Shown: piece after piece, positions 24,358 through 37,888 of the stretch
Position numbering within the stretch: the stretch's first letter is position 1
Layout of the letters: each line of letters starts with the position of its first letter
From: Plasmodium relictum
Taxonomy: Eukaryota; Apicomplexa; Aconoidasida; Haemosporida; Plasmodiidae
NCBI RefSeq assembly: GCF_900005765.1
Contig: NC_041692.1
Span: 1,426,001-1,490,000 of the forward strand
Reading direction: 5' to 3'
Length of the DNA: 64,000 bases
Translations under genes and position numbers: made by a program
The notes under the pieces: model-generated
Told to the model about the DNA's origin: nothing
The model's input: the letters and a program-made list of their open reading frames with translations, nothing else
The model's database searches: none

Positions 24358-25999
24358 ACATAACATATATTCATATTAGTATATTATTTATTTAATCATG
24401 CATATGAAAAAAAAAAAAAAATTTTATTCACAAAAGAAAAAAAGAATAAAATAAAAAATAAAATAAAAAAAATACATTTAAGCAAAAAAAAAAAAAAAAA
24501 TAAAATAAAAAAATAAAAATAAAATAAAATAAATTATAAATAATTATATTTTTATATTTAAGAAAAAAAAAAATGAAAAAAACAATAAAAAATTATAAAT
24601 ATATTTTTTTATAAAAGAAAAAAAAAAAAAAATAGTAAATAATTATAAATAAATAAAGATGTTTGTATATAGAGAAAAAAATAAATAAATAAAAAAAAAA
24701 ATAAAAAATATTATATATATAGTATTATAAATTTTTTTGTAATTATATACAATTAAATTTGGAATATCATATTCTATATTTATGCTAACATATATATATA
24801 TATATATACATTTATGTATATATATATGTTATTTATTTATACGTAAGTTTTTTTTTTTTTCATATATATATATTTAAGTTTTTTCTCATAAGTATTTATT
24901 TCATATTTTTTTTTAATTTTAATCTTTTCAAAAGAGGCTGTAGCTGTATCATTTAAATAAAATTAAATATATTGTAAATTTTATTTCTTATATTCATCTT
25001 TTCATTTATAATAGAACAAAATTTGTAAAGTATTAAACGTAAGTATATGTCTATATATACTCATCTTCTAATCTTTTTTATTTTAGTCTATTATTTTAAA
25101 GAATATATTCATTTAAAAAAAAAAAAATATAACAATTTAAAGAAAATATACTTTTTCTTATGCATACCTGTGTTGTTATATTTATTAACATTCGTTTTCG
25201 AAGATTTTGTATTTTGTGCTTTTACATATTAGAAAAAAAAAAATAAACAAAATTTAAATAAGTAATAGTAATTTTTGTAACTAGAATGTATATATCCATG
25301 AATAATTTGTGAATTTTATAATAATAAAAAAAAAAAAAAAAAAAAGACTAAATCTGAAATCATTAAATATGAACAAAATTTATATCTATGATTCATATAT
25401 TTTTAACATTTTGTTATAAATTTCTTTTTTTTTATATTCTTTTTCTATTTCATATATACTAATATAATTTTTTTTTTTTTTTTTTTTTTTTTTAAACGAG
25501 AAAATTACCAATTTTACATAATAGAATTTTATTTAAAAAAACTATAAAAACTATTTAAAAAAAGAAAGATTTTAAATAGATAATTCAAATAATTTTTTTT
25601 TATTCGTTAAAAAGGTGAAATATATATTATTATAAAAAAATTATAAATTTCTTTTAGATAGAAAAATACCATTTTAAACATGAAATTTCTTAAAAATTGG
25701 CCAAAAATGATATTTTTAAATGTTAAAGTTAGTGGCTAATAAAAATATTTTAATATTGCCAAGAATTTATAAAAAGAATATTATTTTTTAATACTACAAA
25801 ATTGCAAGATTAAACTCATAATTTTTTTTTTTTTTAAATTTTGATAATAAAGATTAAGTTGAAAATTTTTTAAGTACTTAATTCAACATCAATTACATAT
25901 TCTTTTAAATAATTTACAAAAAAAAAAAAAAAAAAAAAAAATATATGGAGATATTAACCAAAATAACCAAATAAAATAATTAAGAACATTAAATTAAAA

Positions 26000-26044
<45 letters not shown>

Positions 26045-26364
26045 TATAAATGGATACCTTTATATAAATAATAAAAAAAAAAATATATAAAAATTGAAAA
26101 AATATAATATATAGAATACAAATTACATTGGATAAAAAAAAAATATAAAAATAATGATTACATTATACTTTTAATAATAAATTTAATTATAAAATAATTA
26201 AAAATAATGAATAAATGATAAGTATAAACATATATATATATACATAAATTTATAAGTATATTTACATGTTTCTTAAAATTTGATACAACTATTTTTTTTT
26301 TCATTTTTTTTTTAAATATTAATATAACAATTCAAACAAATAGTGGAAGAAAAAAAAGAATAAT
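24358..26364. other. Intergenic, PABP1 3' flank and UTP18 5' flank
   Basis: The first 350 bases are A-rich, with AAATA/AAAAT runs just after the PABP1 stop. Poly-T and poly-A tracts and the AT repeat at 26002-26042 follow. The frame at 25047-25232 (+) is Lys/Phe/Leu low complexity without support and is not called. Confidence 0.5.
26002..26042. repeat. (AT)n dinucleotide repeat
   Basis: Pure AT repeat of about 40 bases, upstream of UTP18. Confidence 0.95.
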
Positions 26365-28178
26365 ATGAGTAAATATTTCATTGAAGGCGATGATTTTATA
26401 GTAACTGAAACATTTTTGAGTGATGAAAGTTTGGGAGAGAATGAAAAAGAAACTTTTGAAAAAAATAAATTAGGAGTTAAAAAAAATATTTATAAAAGTA
26501 AGAGCAACAAATTACAAAATATTTTTACTAATATATGCAATACAAACAATACTTCCTTAAAAGAAGAGGCACAAGAAATTAAAAAGAAAAAAGGAAATGA
26601 TTTAAAGAAGGATAACAATTTAAATAAATTAAATGCTAGTAATGAAACAGGAATTTATTTTAATTTCGAGAACCATTTATATAACACTGATAATTTAAAT
26701 GATGAAAAAGAAGAAAAAAAAGAGAAAAAAGTCAAGAAAGTATGGTATGATTCTGACGATGAATTAACGAATGAGTTAGATGAAGAAAATCTTGAAAATT
26801 ATAAAGAAAATGGAAATTTTGTAATAGATAACGAAGAAGAAAAGTTAATTGAAAATGAAGAAGAAAATCAAAATATCTTTGAAAAATATATTGAAAAAGT
26901 CAAGGTAGAAACATTTCAAAAAAATGAAGATGATTCTGTATCTAATATTCATACTAATGATATTTATATTTTTGATGATAAAGAAATAGATTTGCAATTA
27001 AAAAAGAGAAGAAAAAGAAACAAAACAAGCGAAAATAATATATTTTTGAAATATTATTTGCAGCAATTTACTATTAGTCAAATAAATGAAAAGAAAATTA
27101 AACAAATAGTCACTTTACCTAAAAGCAATTTAATACTACCTGTGTATAACTTAAATTTGTATATGCTTCAATATAAAGATAGGCAATTAAGTATTCAGAA
27201 AAAAATTTCATTTAATAGAAAAATTAAATATGTAGAAGAATTTAATGGAAATTTATATATTTTATCATATGATAATTTCATTAGAAATTACAATATAGAA
27301 AAAGGGTAAAATATATATATATATAGCTTTCATTTTAATATTAACTTAAAATTATTATTCAATATATTTAGTATTACTTATAAGTAAAATAATATATTTT
27401 GTTTAGTATTATTTTTTATGTAAAATAATTATAATAATAATAATAATATTTTCTTTTCTTTTTCTTTTTTTTTTTTTTTAGAATTGTATATAAAAATAGA
27501 ATTCATTATGATAAATTAACAATTTCTTTACCAAAAGAACTAAAATTTTTTGATAGTAATAATACGAAGGATGAAGATAAATTTAATTCTAATTTATTTT
27601 CTATATCCTTTAGTAATAGTGGAAAGATAAATTTATATGACACAAGAAGTTTTGATATTATTAAAACATTTGAAATGGATCATAATTATGTAGGTATGAA
27701 CTTTCATAAAAAAAGTAATAGTATCTTTGCATTAGATGAAAAAGGATATTTATATAACTGGTGTTTAAATACAAATAAATTAGTTGATAAATTAATGGAT
27801 AATTATTCTGTATTCCCATCTTTTTTAAATATATATGATGACTATTTAGTAACTTGTTCCTTCAATGGATTTCTTAATTTATTTAATATTAATAATTTAA
27901 AAGAGCCTATAAAAAGCTTCAAGAATTTAACACTTAAAATAAATAATGCGATTTTTAATCCTTCACACGATTGTTTATTATATTATACAAATTCCTTAAA
28001 AAATGGTATTAAATTAATTGATTTAAAAACAAATTATATATATTGTAATTTACCTTGGTTTAATTCAAATATAAAATATAATATATATGCTGCTAATTTT
28101 TTTAATAATGGTAATAATCTTTGTTTTGCTGTTAAACCTAATTCTTTTTATGTTTACGACATTTTTATTAAAGAATAA
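26365..28178 (+). CDS. UTP18: U3 snoRNA-associated protein 18 (SSU processome WD40 protein)
   Basis: Exon 1 at 26365-27305, intron 27306-27481 (GTAAAATAT...TTTAG), exon 2 at 27482-28178; 545 residues, close to yeast Utp18 (594). The split Gly codon (GG|A) keeps frame. The N-terminal half is acidic and basic low complexity containing VWYDSDDEL near residue 126, the W-x-D-x-DDE signature typical of Utp18. The C-terminal half is a degenerate WD40 propeller: FSNSGKINLYDTRSFD, YLYNWCLNTNKLVDK, YLVTCSFNGFLNLFNINNLK, GIKLIDLKTNY. Utp18 sits in the UtpB subcomplex and recruits the exosome helicase Mtr4 through an N-terminal arch-interacting motif in yeast; I could not locate that motif. Nucleolar 18S pre-rRNA processing is the expected role. 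Confidence 0.85.
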
Positions 28179-29495
28179 TTTTTTTTTTTTTTTTTGTTTT
28201 TAATATTAATAATATATTTATTTTGAATTTTTATATGTTATTACTTTTATTTTTTTCTTTATAAAAAAAATAAAATTAATAATACATACTATTTTTTAAA
28301 CATTTATATTTTTATATTTTTGTTTCTTTCTTTAAAAATATATTTATAAAAGATAACTTTTTCTTTTATATAATTCTATTTAAAATCATTTAGTTTTTAA
28401 TACATATTTAGTTTTATTCATTGTATTTGTACTTATTTCTATTATATATGAACTATTATAGATTGTAATTATGGATTTATCATCATATTTTCTCTATTAT
28501 ATATTAGATTAATAATTATAATAAAAAATTATGTAATTTCATTTAATAAAATATTACTTAATAATTCTATATATATATTAAAAGAACAGTTAAATTTTGA
28601 CTTTTTTTACACAAAAATGAAAAATGTATATTATATGTATAAATAAATAAAGATATCATTTATGCATATATATATGATTCCGATACATTTAAATTTGAAA
28701 AAAAATAAAATAAAATATTTTTATAAGAATAAATATATTTTGATTATGATTTAATATATTATTTATTCTTTATGTATTTTTAAATTAGTACTAGTAAATT
28801 TTAAAAGGTTAATATCTATAGAATAATAATTTAGTTAAAATTTTATAAAAACAACAATATTCTTTTTTTTGATGTACTTTTTTAAAAATTTGTTAACATA
28901 CTTTTCTTATTGAAAAATATAATAGAAAAAAATTAATAAAATAAAAAAGTGATTAAAATATTATATTTTTATTTTTTTTTATAAATATGTGATTAAATAA
29001 AAAATCATTATAAGTGATATATTAAATAGGAAAATATTTAAGTTATGAGAATTTTACACTATTAAAGCATGCATAACGGAAATATTTTTATTCAAACATT
29101 TTTCATATGCAAATATAAATATTTTTTTATTTTATCTAATTAAATTTTAATTTTGTTTAGTATTAGTTTTATTTTAATTCATAATAATTTTTTTTCTTTT
29201 TAATTTATATGTCCATTCACCTATTTAGAAATTATTGTATTTTTTTTTTTTTTTAAATAGTAGAAAAAAAACAAAAATACACATATTTACACTTTAATTG
29301 AATCCTTTTTTACAAGATATCAATAATTTTTTCTTTTTTTTTTAAATTAATATGATGTGTAAATATATTACTATATGTAAAAAGTTATTTTTAACATATT
29401 TTTAGTTCACACAAAATTTGTATTTGTTAATTTTTTTATTAGATAAAATGTTTTTTTTTTTTTTTTTAAATGCAATAAAATATTATTTTATAAAT

Positions 29496-29538
<43 letters not shown>

Positions 29539-29758
29539 CATCTGAAAATAAATAAAATTGATTTTTTTTTTTCTTTATCTTTTCTCTTATTTTTTTTCAA
29601 TTAAAATACATTGTAAATATAAGAAGAATAAAGTAAAATTATTTTAAAAGTATTTAAAATTTTTTTTTTTTAAAAAAAAAACTTTCATTTTCTTATTTTA
29701 TTTTTTTTTTTCTTTTTTTTTAAGAAATTTTAATTCTCTTATTATTTTTTTAAAAAAA
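28179..29758. other. Intergenic, UTP18 3' flank and ASF1 promoter
   Basis: AT-rich without coding potential. A GCATGCAT octamer near 29067-29074 resembles the TGCATGCA target of a Plasmodium ApiAP2 factor (known motif, inferred use). An AT repeat lies at 29499-29534 and T-runs just before the ASF1 start. Confidence 0.45.
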
Positions 29759-30730
29759 ATGTCTGAAGTAAATGTAACAAAAGTTATAGTAAATAATCCT
29801 ATATGTGATATATTAGATCCCTTTGTTTTTACTATTGAATTCGAGGCATTAAATAAATTAGAGGCAGATCTTGAATGGAAAATTTTTTATATTTCAGCTG
29901 TTAATAACGAAGGAGAAAGTAATCAAGATATTGAATTAGATAATATTTTTTTAGGACCTATTGAAAGAGGAGTGATGATGTTTGACTATGCAGTTAATCC
30001 ACCAGATTATAAAAATGTAAAAAAAAAAAAAAATGAAAAATAAATAGATTATATAAGATTGATTATTTTACATAATTTCATTTCTAATTTTATAAAATTT
30101 TTAAAAAATATATATTTTCTCTCATTTTCATTAATAAATATATACATGAAAAAAAAATTTTTTTTTTTTTGGGTGTGGGGGTTTTAGATGGATATTGATA
30201 GTGTATTGGGATTGCAAGCAATATTAATATCAGCAAATTATAAAGAAAAAGAATTCATTAGAATTGCATATTATATGAATGCTTATTATAAAGATATGGA
30301 GTTAAGAGAAAAACCTCCTTTAATTCCTCAATATGATAAAATATGTAGGCATATATTTATTGAAAATCCGCGAATAGTAAAATTCAATATTGGATGGGAT
30401 TCAGGAGAAAAAGATGAATTCAAAGAATTTGATAAAGAAAATGAAAAAATTGAATTGTTTAATTGCACTAAAATTAAAGATGAAAATGAATGTAATTCAA
30501 ATATAACTAATCAGTCTACTCAAGAAAATTTTAATATTTCTAATAATAATAATGGTAATCCATATATTACATCAAATTTTAATTTTAATAGTAATAATAT
30601 AAATAATGATTGCAATCAAAATAATTTTTTAAATAATAATGAACATCCAAATGATTTAGACAATTGTGAAATTTTTAATGCAAATTTAAATGGAATTAGT
30701 AGAATTACTATAGATAATAAAAACTCCTAA
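29759..30730 (+). CDS. ASF1: Histone H3-H4 chaperone ASF1
   Basis: Exon 1 at 29759-30016, intron 30017-30187 (GTAAAA...TTTTAG), exon 2 at 30188-30730; 266 residues. The first ~155 residues form the conserved immunoglobulin-like ASF1 core: VNNPICDILDPFVFTIEFEA, LEADLEWKIFYI, LDNIFLGPIERGVMMFDYAV, then after the junction SVLGLQAILISANYKEKEFI and RIAYYMNAYY. The aligned H3/H4-contact residues (for example the Asp/Glu of LEWK and YVGSA-type strand) are largely kept. The C-terminal tail (about 155-266) is acidic, then Asn-rich, as in fungal ASF1. ASF1 hands H3-H4 dimers to CAF-1 or HIRA during replication and transcription, in nucleus and cytosol. Confidence 0.96.
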
Positions 30731-30780
30731 TTTTATACATATACACATTATTTTTATAATTATATTTATTATTTATATTT

Positions 30781-30835
<55 letters not shown>

Positions 30836-32026
30836 CAACTATAAATGTTATCTCATATATATATATGTATATATTTCAAAATACATTATTAATATTTTTT
30901 TAATATTTTTATTTTGTAAATAATCAAATTAAAAAATAATTTATGTTACACTATATTATAATTTTAAATGCACATGAAAGATATATATGTTTTTTTTTTT
31001 TTTTTGTTTTGTATTTAAAAATATATAAATATTTATCAAAACACTTATGAAGATTTTTAAATAATAATAAAAAAATAAATAAATAATAAAATTGTTATCA
31101 AAATTTTAAATGGCTATATATATTTTTGTAATATACATATATAGGCTTTTTTTAACATACATATATATGCACATACATATATATATTTTAATATGTATAT
31201 ATATACATTTTTATTTTCCTTTTATTAATTTTTAGATTGAAAAAAATAAAAAAAATAAAATAATAAAGATTTTACAAATATTTTTTTTTTTTTGAAAGAT
31301 TTTTTCTAAAGACAATTAAATCAAATAAAAAAAAACAAAAATTGAAAAATGTTTGGTGAATAAATTTAAAAAAAAAAAATTATACTTTTAAAAAAGTTCT
31401 ATAACTAGACATTAAGACAAAAAAAATTTAAATAGATGCATTTATGTGCATATAAAAATCAAATTCTTTTTATTTTTATAATTTTTTAAAGATATATAAA
31501 TTTTTTTTATAATTTAAAAACTTTATATTTTTTCTATTGTATTTTATATGTATATATTTCTTAAAAATTTTATTAATTTTTATTTTACATAATATCTACA
31601 TATACTAAAGAAATCTTTATATGCAGTATTATATATATATATATATATTTTAATTTAAAAATAAAAATGAAATTTCGTTATAGTTATAATTCTATCTTAG
31701 GTTTTATATATAAATACTTACACTTTTAATATTCTAAAATTTATTTTTTGATTTTTATAGATATATTTTTTTTTTACAACAAATTATTTTTACCTCAAAA
31801 CTTAAAGAAAATGTATTTTATGTTTTTAAATTTTTTTTTTAAAAGTATTACATATGCAATAAAAAAGTACATCAAATTTTATTTTTATGTATAAAAAATG
31901 TAATAAAAATAAAGAATAAAAGAGTTTGAAAAAATAATCAAAAATATTCTAACATATTTCTACTTCTTTAATTTATAAAAATGCTTATTTACTATTAATA
32001 ACAAATACCTTTCTTCAGAAGAAAAA
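30731..32026. other. Intergenic between convergent ASF1 and haem lyase
   Basis: AT-rich 3' flanks of both genes. It includes a (TA)n repeat of about 50 bases at 30783-30832 and several poly-A/poly-T tracts. No gene seen. Confidence 0.5.
30783..30832. repeat. (TA)n dinucleotide repeat
   Basis: Pure TA repeat of about 50 bases in the ASF1 3' flank, 50 bases after the stop codon. Confidence 0.95.
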
Positions 32027-33425
32027 TTAACGAAACAAATCATTTTTTTTAATATATTTAAAATAAAATTCATAAAAAGGGTAACGCACCCTATCCCAAA
32101 TGTTTGATAAGCTATCCATAGCTGGTCTAACATCAATATATATCTATATAGGAAGAAAAGAAAAAGAAAAAAAAACAGTTATAAAATTCATTATTTCTTT
32201 TTATATTTCTTTATTACTGAAAATAAGTACATAATTATTTATTTATTTTTATTTTAATTTACATTTTTATCATCATTTATCGATTCATCATTATAATAAT
32301 CTATTATGTATTTTATTTGAGTTCCACACCTATCAATAAACCAGTCATGCCTATCAAAAGGTTTTTCTAATCTGTTAGAAAAAAAATATATATATTTATT
32401 AGCTTTATATAAATAAAAAGTAAAAATTCGATAATGTAAATTTTCTTTACATAAGATGTTTTAAAAAAAAAAAGAGAAAAAAACATTTTTAATAATTTTT
32501 TTATATATATTCCTATACCTTGTGAAAATACTTCTAAATCTCGCTTTTAATGATAAATCATCAGACTTCCCAACGAATCTATGTAAAGTCACGTTGCTGC
32601 ATTTTCTAATTATTTAAAATAAAATATATATATTTTTATATATATTATATGTAATAGGATTCTAAAAAATATAATTATACTTAATATAAAAAAATTTATA
32701 TTCTTATATTTTATTAATTCAATTAAAGATAAAAAAAATGATGTGCATATTTACCAAAAAAATGTTAAATAAAATAAAAAAAACATCAAGAAATATAAAG
32801 TTATCAAAAAAAAAAAAAAATGAAATAATAAAAAAAATATAAAATGCTTTCTAAGAATTAGTATATTATTTATATATATATAATTTAAAAAATAATAATA
32901 AAAATAAAATATAAATATATTTAAAAATTAAAAAAATTTACTTCTTATGCATATGTTCATATCTCAAAACATGTTTCCATGATTCTTCATTAATTTCATT
33001 ATGTATACTAACAACAGCATCAATATAATCTTTTTCTACTTCTTTATTTTTTCTTAATAATGAATTATAAAATTGTTGAGGCGATGGATATAACCAATAT
33101 TCTTCACCATTTTTTGGAATAGAAGAAATATGTCTTTTTTTACTTAATGATAAATTGTCATCTTTATTTAATGAGTAATTTGGTACGTCAGGCATCATAT
33201 TTCTTTTATTAATTTCTATAAAAAACAAAAAAGGAATTATAAATATATTTACAAATATATATTTAGAATTGTTTGCATCCTTTTTTAATTATTATATACA
33301 TAAAGTTTTAACTATAAATCACTACTTTCAACAATTTCTAAAGCACTAGAATTCTCCATTTTTGAGGGGCATTTTACTTTTTCATCAACTGTATTGTTAT
33401 CATTTGTTCTACTTATATTCAGCAT
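32027..33425 (-). CDS. CCHL: Holocytochrome c-type synthase (cytochrome c haem lyase)
   Basis: Five exons: 33425-33326, 33215-32942, 32605-32519, 32371-32263, 32143-32027; 228 residues, in frame. It attaches haem b to the CxxCH of apocytochrome c in the mitochondrial intermembrane space. Seen: a KCPSKM haem-binding CP motif (Cys19-Pro20), [40 protein letters not shown] (region holding the haem-ligand His of human HCCS), [44 protein letters not shown]-type IIDYYND, and [20 protein letters not shown]. These align block for block with human HCCS. Plasmodium has two haem lyases (CCHL and CC1HL); position after ASF1 favours CCHL, but the split cannot be proved here. The first exon depends on a weaker donor (GAAA|GTAGTG). 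Confidence 0.93.
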
Positions 33426-33657
33426 ATTAATATATTTTTTTTTTTTAAATTTTCTTTTAGTTTTCTATTTATTTTTTGTTCTTTAAAGTGCTGAAATAAT
33501 ATTTTCTCTTGAAATGATGCTTTTACTTATTTTTAATTTATAAAATATATTTTTTAGATCATCTTATCAATTTTCGTACTTTTTTTTTTTTTTTTTTTTT
33601 TTTCTCTTATTTGAAATTTGTTCAGTTCTATATATTAATATTCACTAAATCAAATAA

Positions 33658-33697
<40 letters not shown>

Positions 33698-34489
33698 TTT
33701 AAAATTTTGGAAACAAGTAATCATTTGTTGATAAATGCTTCAAATATAATAAAAGTTTTTTCTTTTTTTAAAAATTAATGATCAAATTTTTGCAATTTAT
33801 TACAACTAAAACAACGTGTAATTTTAAATTAACATAAAGTAATATTTTACACCTTTTAAAAGTTCTTCTTAATAATAAAAAATTTTAAGTAATTATTCTA
33901 TATATATATTTAAATATGTTTGTAATATGATTTTAAAAAAATAATTCAAAAATTAAATTATATATTTTTTTATTTACTATATTAAAAGAAAATAAATGGT
34001 AGGAAATGAAGAATTAAGTAATATATAATTTATTTTTAAACGAAAAAAAAAAAAATGAAAAATGAAACAAAATTAAAATACTAATAACTTTTTTTTTAAT
34101 TAAAAAAAAAATATATATAGAATCAGTTTAAGAATTATTAAAAATTTCTAAAATTTTTTGAATAATATATAGAAAAAAAATAATACAATTTTTTTTAAAG
34201 AAATAACTAAATATAAGTAAAATTAAAAATTAAATATTTTTAAAAACCTTGACAAAAAAAAAAAAAAAAAAAATAAATAATAAAAAATAAAATAACAAAT
34301 AGATATGAAAAAAATATAATTAGCTAAGGTAAAGTTTACTTATTTTATAGATTTACGTTAGAGAATAAAATATAAAAAATGAATAAATTAAATCCTACAA
34401 TATGTACAAATATTTTAAAATATTATTAAGAGCTTAATGAACAACAAAAAAAAATTTTTTTATTCTATTTTAAAAGTTTTCATCTTACC
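33426..34489. other. Intergenic upstream of CCHL, 3' flank of the SLX4-like gene
   Basis: The two genes lie head to tail on the minus strand. The spacer has long T runs at 33580-33605 and a TA repeat at 33664-33690. No further coding signal. Confidence 0.5.
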
Positions 34490-37400
34490 TCAATTAACTT
34501 GTACATTTTTTTTTTTTTTAAATAAAATTTCTATGTCTTTATCTCTTGCATACGATGACAAAATTTCTTTATTAACATTTAATTTGCAATCTATGAGATA
34601 TTTTTTTAAGGTACTATATTCTATTTTTTTTTCATCACATATGCTTTTATATAAAACATCATTTATACTAATCGCTTCGTCTATTCTTTCAAATAGGGAT
34701 TTCAATTCCATTTTCCTTATTTTATTACGCATATGATTTATATAATCATCTTGTAATTTTTCTTTATTACTATTTAATAAATTATTATAAGGATAGATGC
34801 TACTTTCTATAAAATTGGTTTTATCTGAAGAAAACTTTCTTTTTTTGTTAAATTCTAAGGTATTATTAGTATTTATATTATTACTGTTATTATTTTCATC
34901 ATAAGTATATGAAAATTTTTTATTTTGAAGACTATTTGTACATAAATTATCTTCACTGGAACAATCTCTTTGAGATAAGTGACCTTTTGAAACATCTATT
35001 TCTTCTTTATCTTTTAATAGTTTATTGAATTCTTCATTTAAGTAATCCTGTATTTTTTTTAATTCATTAATAACTATTTTCCTTGATAATCGTTTACTCT
35101 TTAATCCAAAAAACTCCATTAGTCCTTCTAGTACCACATTATTAGCTTTATTTAGATCAATATTTAAAATTGATAATTCGTTTTCTTTTTTTTCTTCTAC
35201 ATTTATATATTCTTTCTTTTTATTTTTTTGCGTAAATTTTTCATTCATATTTATATTATATGTTTTTTCAAGATATTCAGTGTTGTTTAACTCATTTTTA
35301 CTAATTTTGCTTCTATCACATAAATTGTGACTGTCTGCACTAATAAAAACATCATAATGCCTTTTTCTCTTATCTAATGATGAAATATCAGAATTTTTTT
35401 TATAATATTCTTTATCTGAAATAAAATTGTTTTCTAAACTATTTTTTTTTAATTCATTTTTGTTACTAATATTAGGGTTTATGATCCCATTATTTAGTGA
35501 AATATCATCGTCTAATATTATAACTTCATAATTTGGTTCTTCTTTAAGAGAACATTTAGAATTATAATTACTAAAAGTTTCATTTGTTTCGTTTACATTT
35601 TCATTATCAAAATGACTGTTTGAAATTGACTTAATGCTTTTTTTTTTACTATCACTTTCGTCTTCTTCCCTTTCACTTGGATAACTTTTTAAAGAATTGC
35701 TATAATCTTGTTTTTTATTATAAAAGCTTAAATCTCCCTTTTTGTTAATTATAATGGATTCTTTACTTTTTCCATTACTTTTTTTTACATTAATAAAAAC
35801 ACTACTATCACTATCTTCACAAGTTTTAAAACTTTTTGAGTCTTCATTCTGAGAACTTATATTATATGTGTAATCATTGCTAATAATACGGTCATTAATA
35901 TTTTGATTTTTATTCTTATTTTTATTATCCATATTCATTTTATCTCTTTCACAATAACTTTTGTTACTATTATTGTTATTATCAAATTTATTCATTTTAT
36001 TTTTGTAACTAATATTTTCATTAATTCTATTATCATCATTCTCATTCTTGTAATAGCAATTTTTAATATTATCATCCCACATATAGTTGTAATCTTTTAA
36101 TTTATCATTATTAATCAATTTTTTTTTTTTAATTTCTTTTTCTAATAATAAAAGGTCATCATTAAAATTATTACCATCATTTTCATAGTGAATATTAAGC
36201 TCATCCGATTTTTTTTTACACACATTTGTATAATTATCATTATTATAATTTTTTAATTTACCTGATCTAAAATAAAATTCATTATTCTCTTGACTATTTT
36301 TAGGAGAATTATCCTTAATTATATAATTTTGATCATCGATATTTTTCTCATCTATACTGTAAAAATTATGATTTATAAACTTTTCAGAAATTTCATCTAA
36401 AGGCATATCTAATTTTTCTTTATTTAATATATTTTCACAATTTTTCATATTTATATCTTTAATTTCTAAAGATCGATTAATGGAAATATTTCTTTTTTCT
36501 TTAGAATTAATTTGTGGATATTCATTTTCATTTGTTATGCTTTTATTTATATCAGAAGATAAAAAATCGCAACTTTTTTCACTTATTATTCCCAATTCAA
36601 TATTTACTTCATTATTATTTTCATTTTCAATATTTATTTTTTCTTCCGTTTTGTTAACATTTTTACTAGATATATAAGATTTATCACATTTATTTTTATT
36701 TTCAGAATTTTTTTCAGAGTTACTTGTATTTATTTCTTCATAGTTTCCAGTCTCGTTATTAAAATATGAAATCTCAAAAAATTCCCTATTATTGATAACT
36801 TCATTTAAATTTATAATATTTTTAGGATTATTTTCATTAAAAATGATATTTTTTTCATTTTTATGATCTTCATTATGAAGGAATAACTTGTTTGTGTTTT
36901 TGTTTGATTCGTTATAACTTTTATAATTTTGTTTGCATAAATCATAAGATTTTAATGTATTCTCTATAACATTTTTATTTTCATCCTTTTTTAAAATGTC
37001 ACATTTATTATTGATATAACGCAAGGACGGATTTTTCTTTTTTGTAGTATCTAGATAATATTTAAAATTTCTATTATTGTATGTAATATTATTATTATTC
37101 TTATTATTTTTTTCAACAGTTTTTGATTCTCCCTCATCGTTTTTGTCATTGTAAATATATATTGTATCAAATGAAATTACCTCATTATTTACTATGACAT
37201 TTTTTTCTATGCAATATTGTGATAATTTGTATAAAGAACTTTGACTTTTAAAGAAATTTAAATCTTCATTATACGAATTATTACAAGATTCATCATTTAT
37301 TGTTTTATTTTTTACTTTATTATCTTGCTTATTCTTATCATTATTTGCATTATTTTCATTAAAAGAATTTAGCATTGTGAAAAGATCTATTAATTTAGAA

Positions 37401-37682
37401 TTAAATTTCATATCATTGTTATAACATGTATTATATATATCTAGTTTTAATAGATTCATAAAAATAGGACAGAAATTATTATTTTCAAAAAATGCGCCCG
37501 GAATTATTACCTTATTAAAAACCTCATCAATAATATTATTTTTTTTTTTTTGGTCTACTTTAAATAGTGTATTTTTTATACTATGTATAATACTGCTCAT
37601 ATCATTTTTTGTGATACTTTTTGTATGACTTTTTTTATGATTGCTATCATTGTAATTATTATATAAATAGCTATCACCATCA

Positions 37683-37714
<32 letters not shown>

Positions 37715-37838
37715 TATATTATTATTATTACTATCTATATTATTATTATTACTATCTATATTATTATTATTATTATTATTACTATCTATATTATTATTAT
37801 TATTATCATTATTATTATTATTATTATCATTATTATTA

Positions 37839-37888
<50 letters not shown>

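Noticed and set aside
25047-25232. Small + strand ORF with hydrophobic segments
   Set aside because: Composition explained by A/T bias; no homology, no splice context, lies in the PABP1 to UTP18 spacer.
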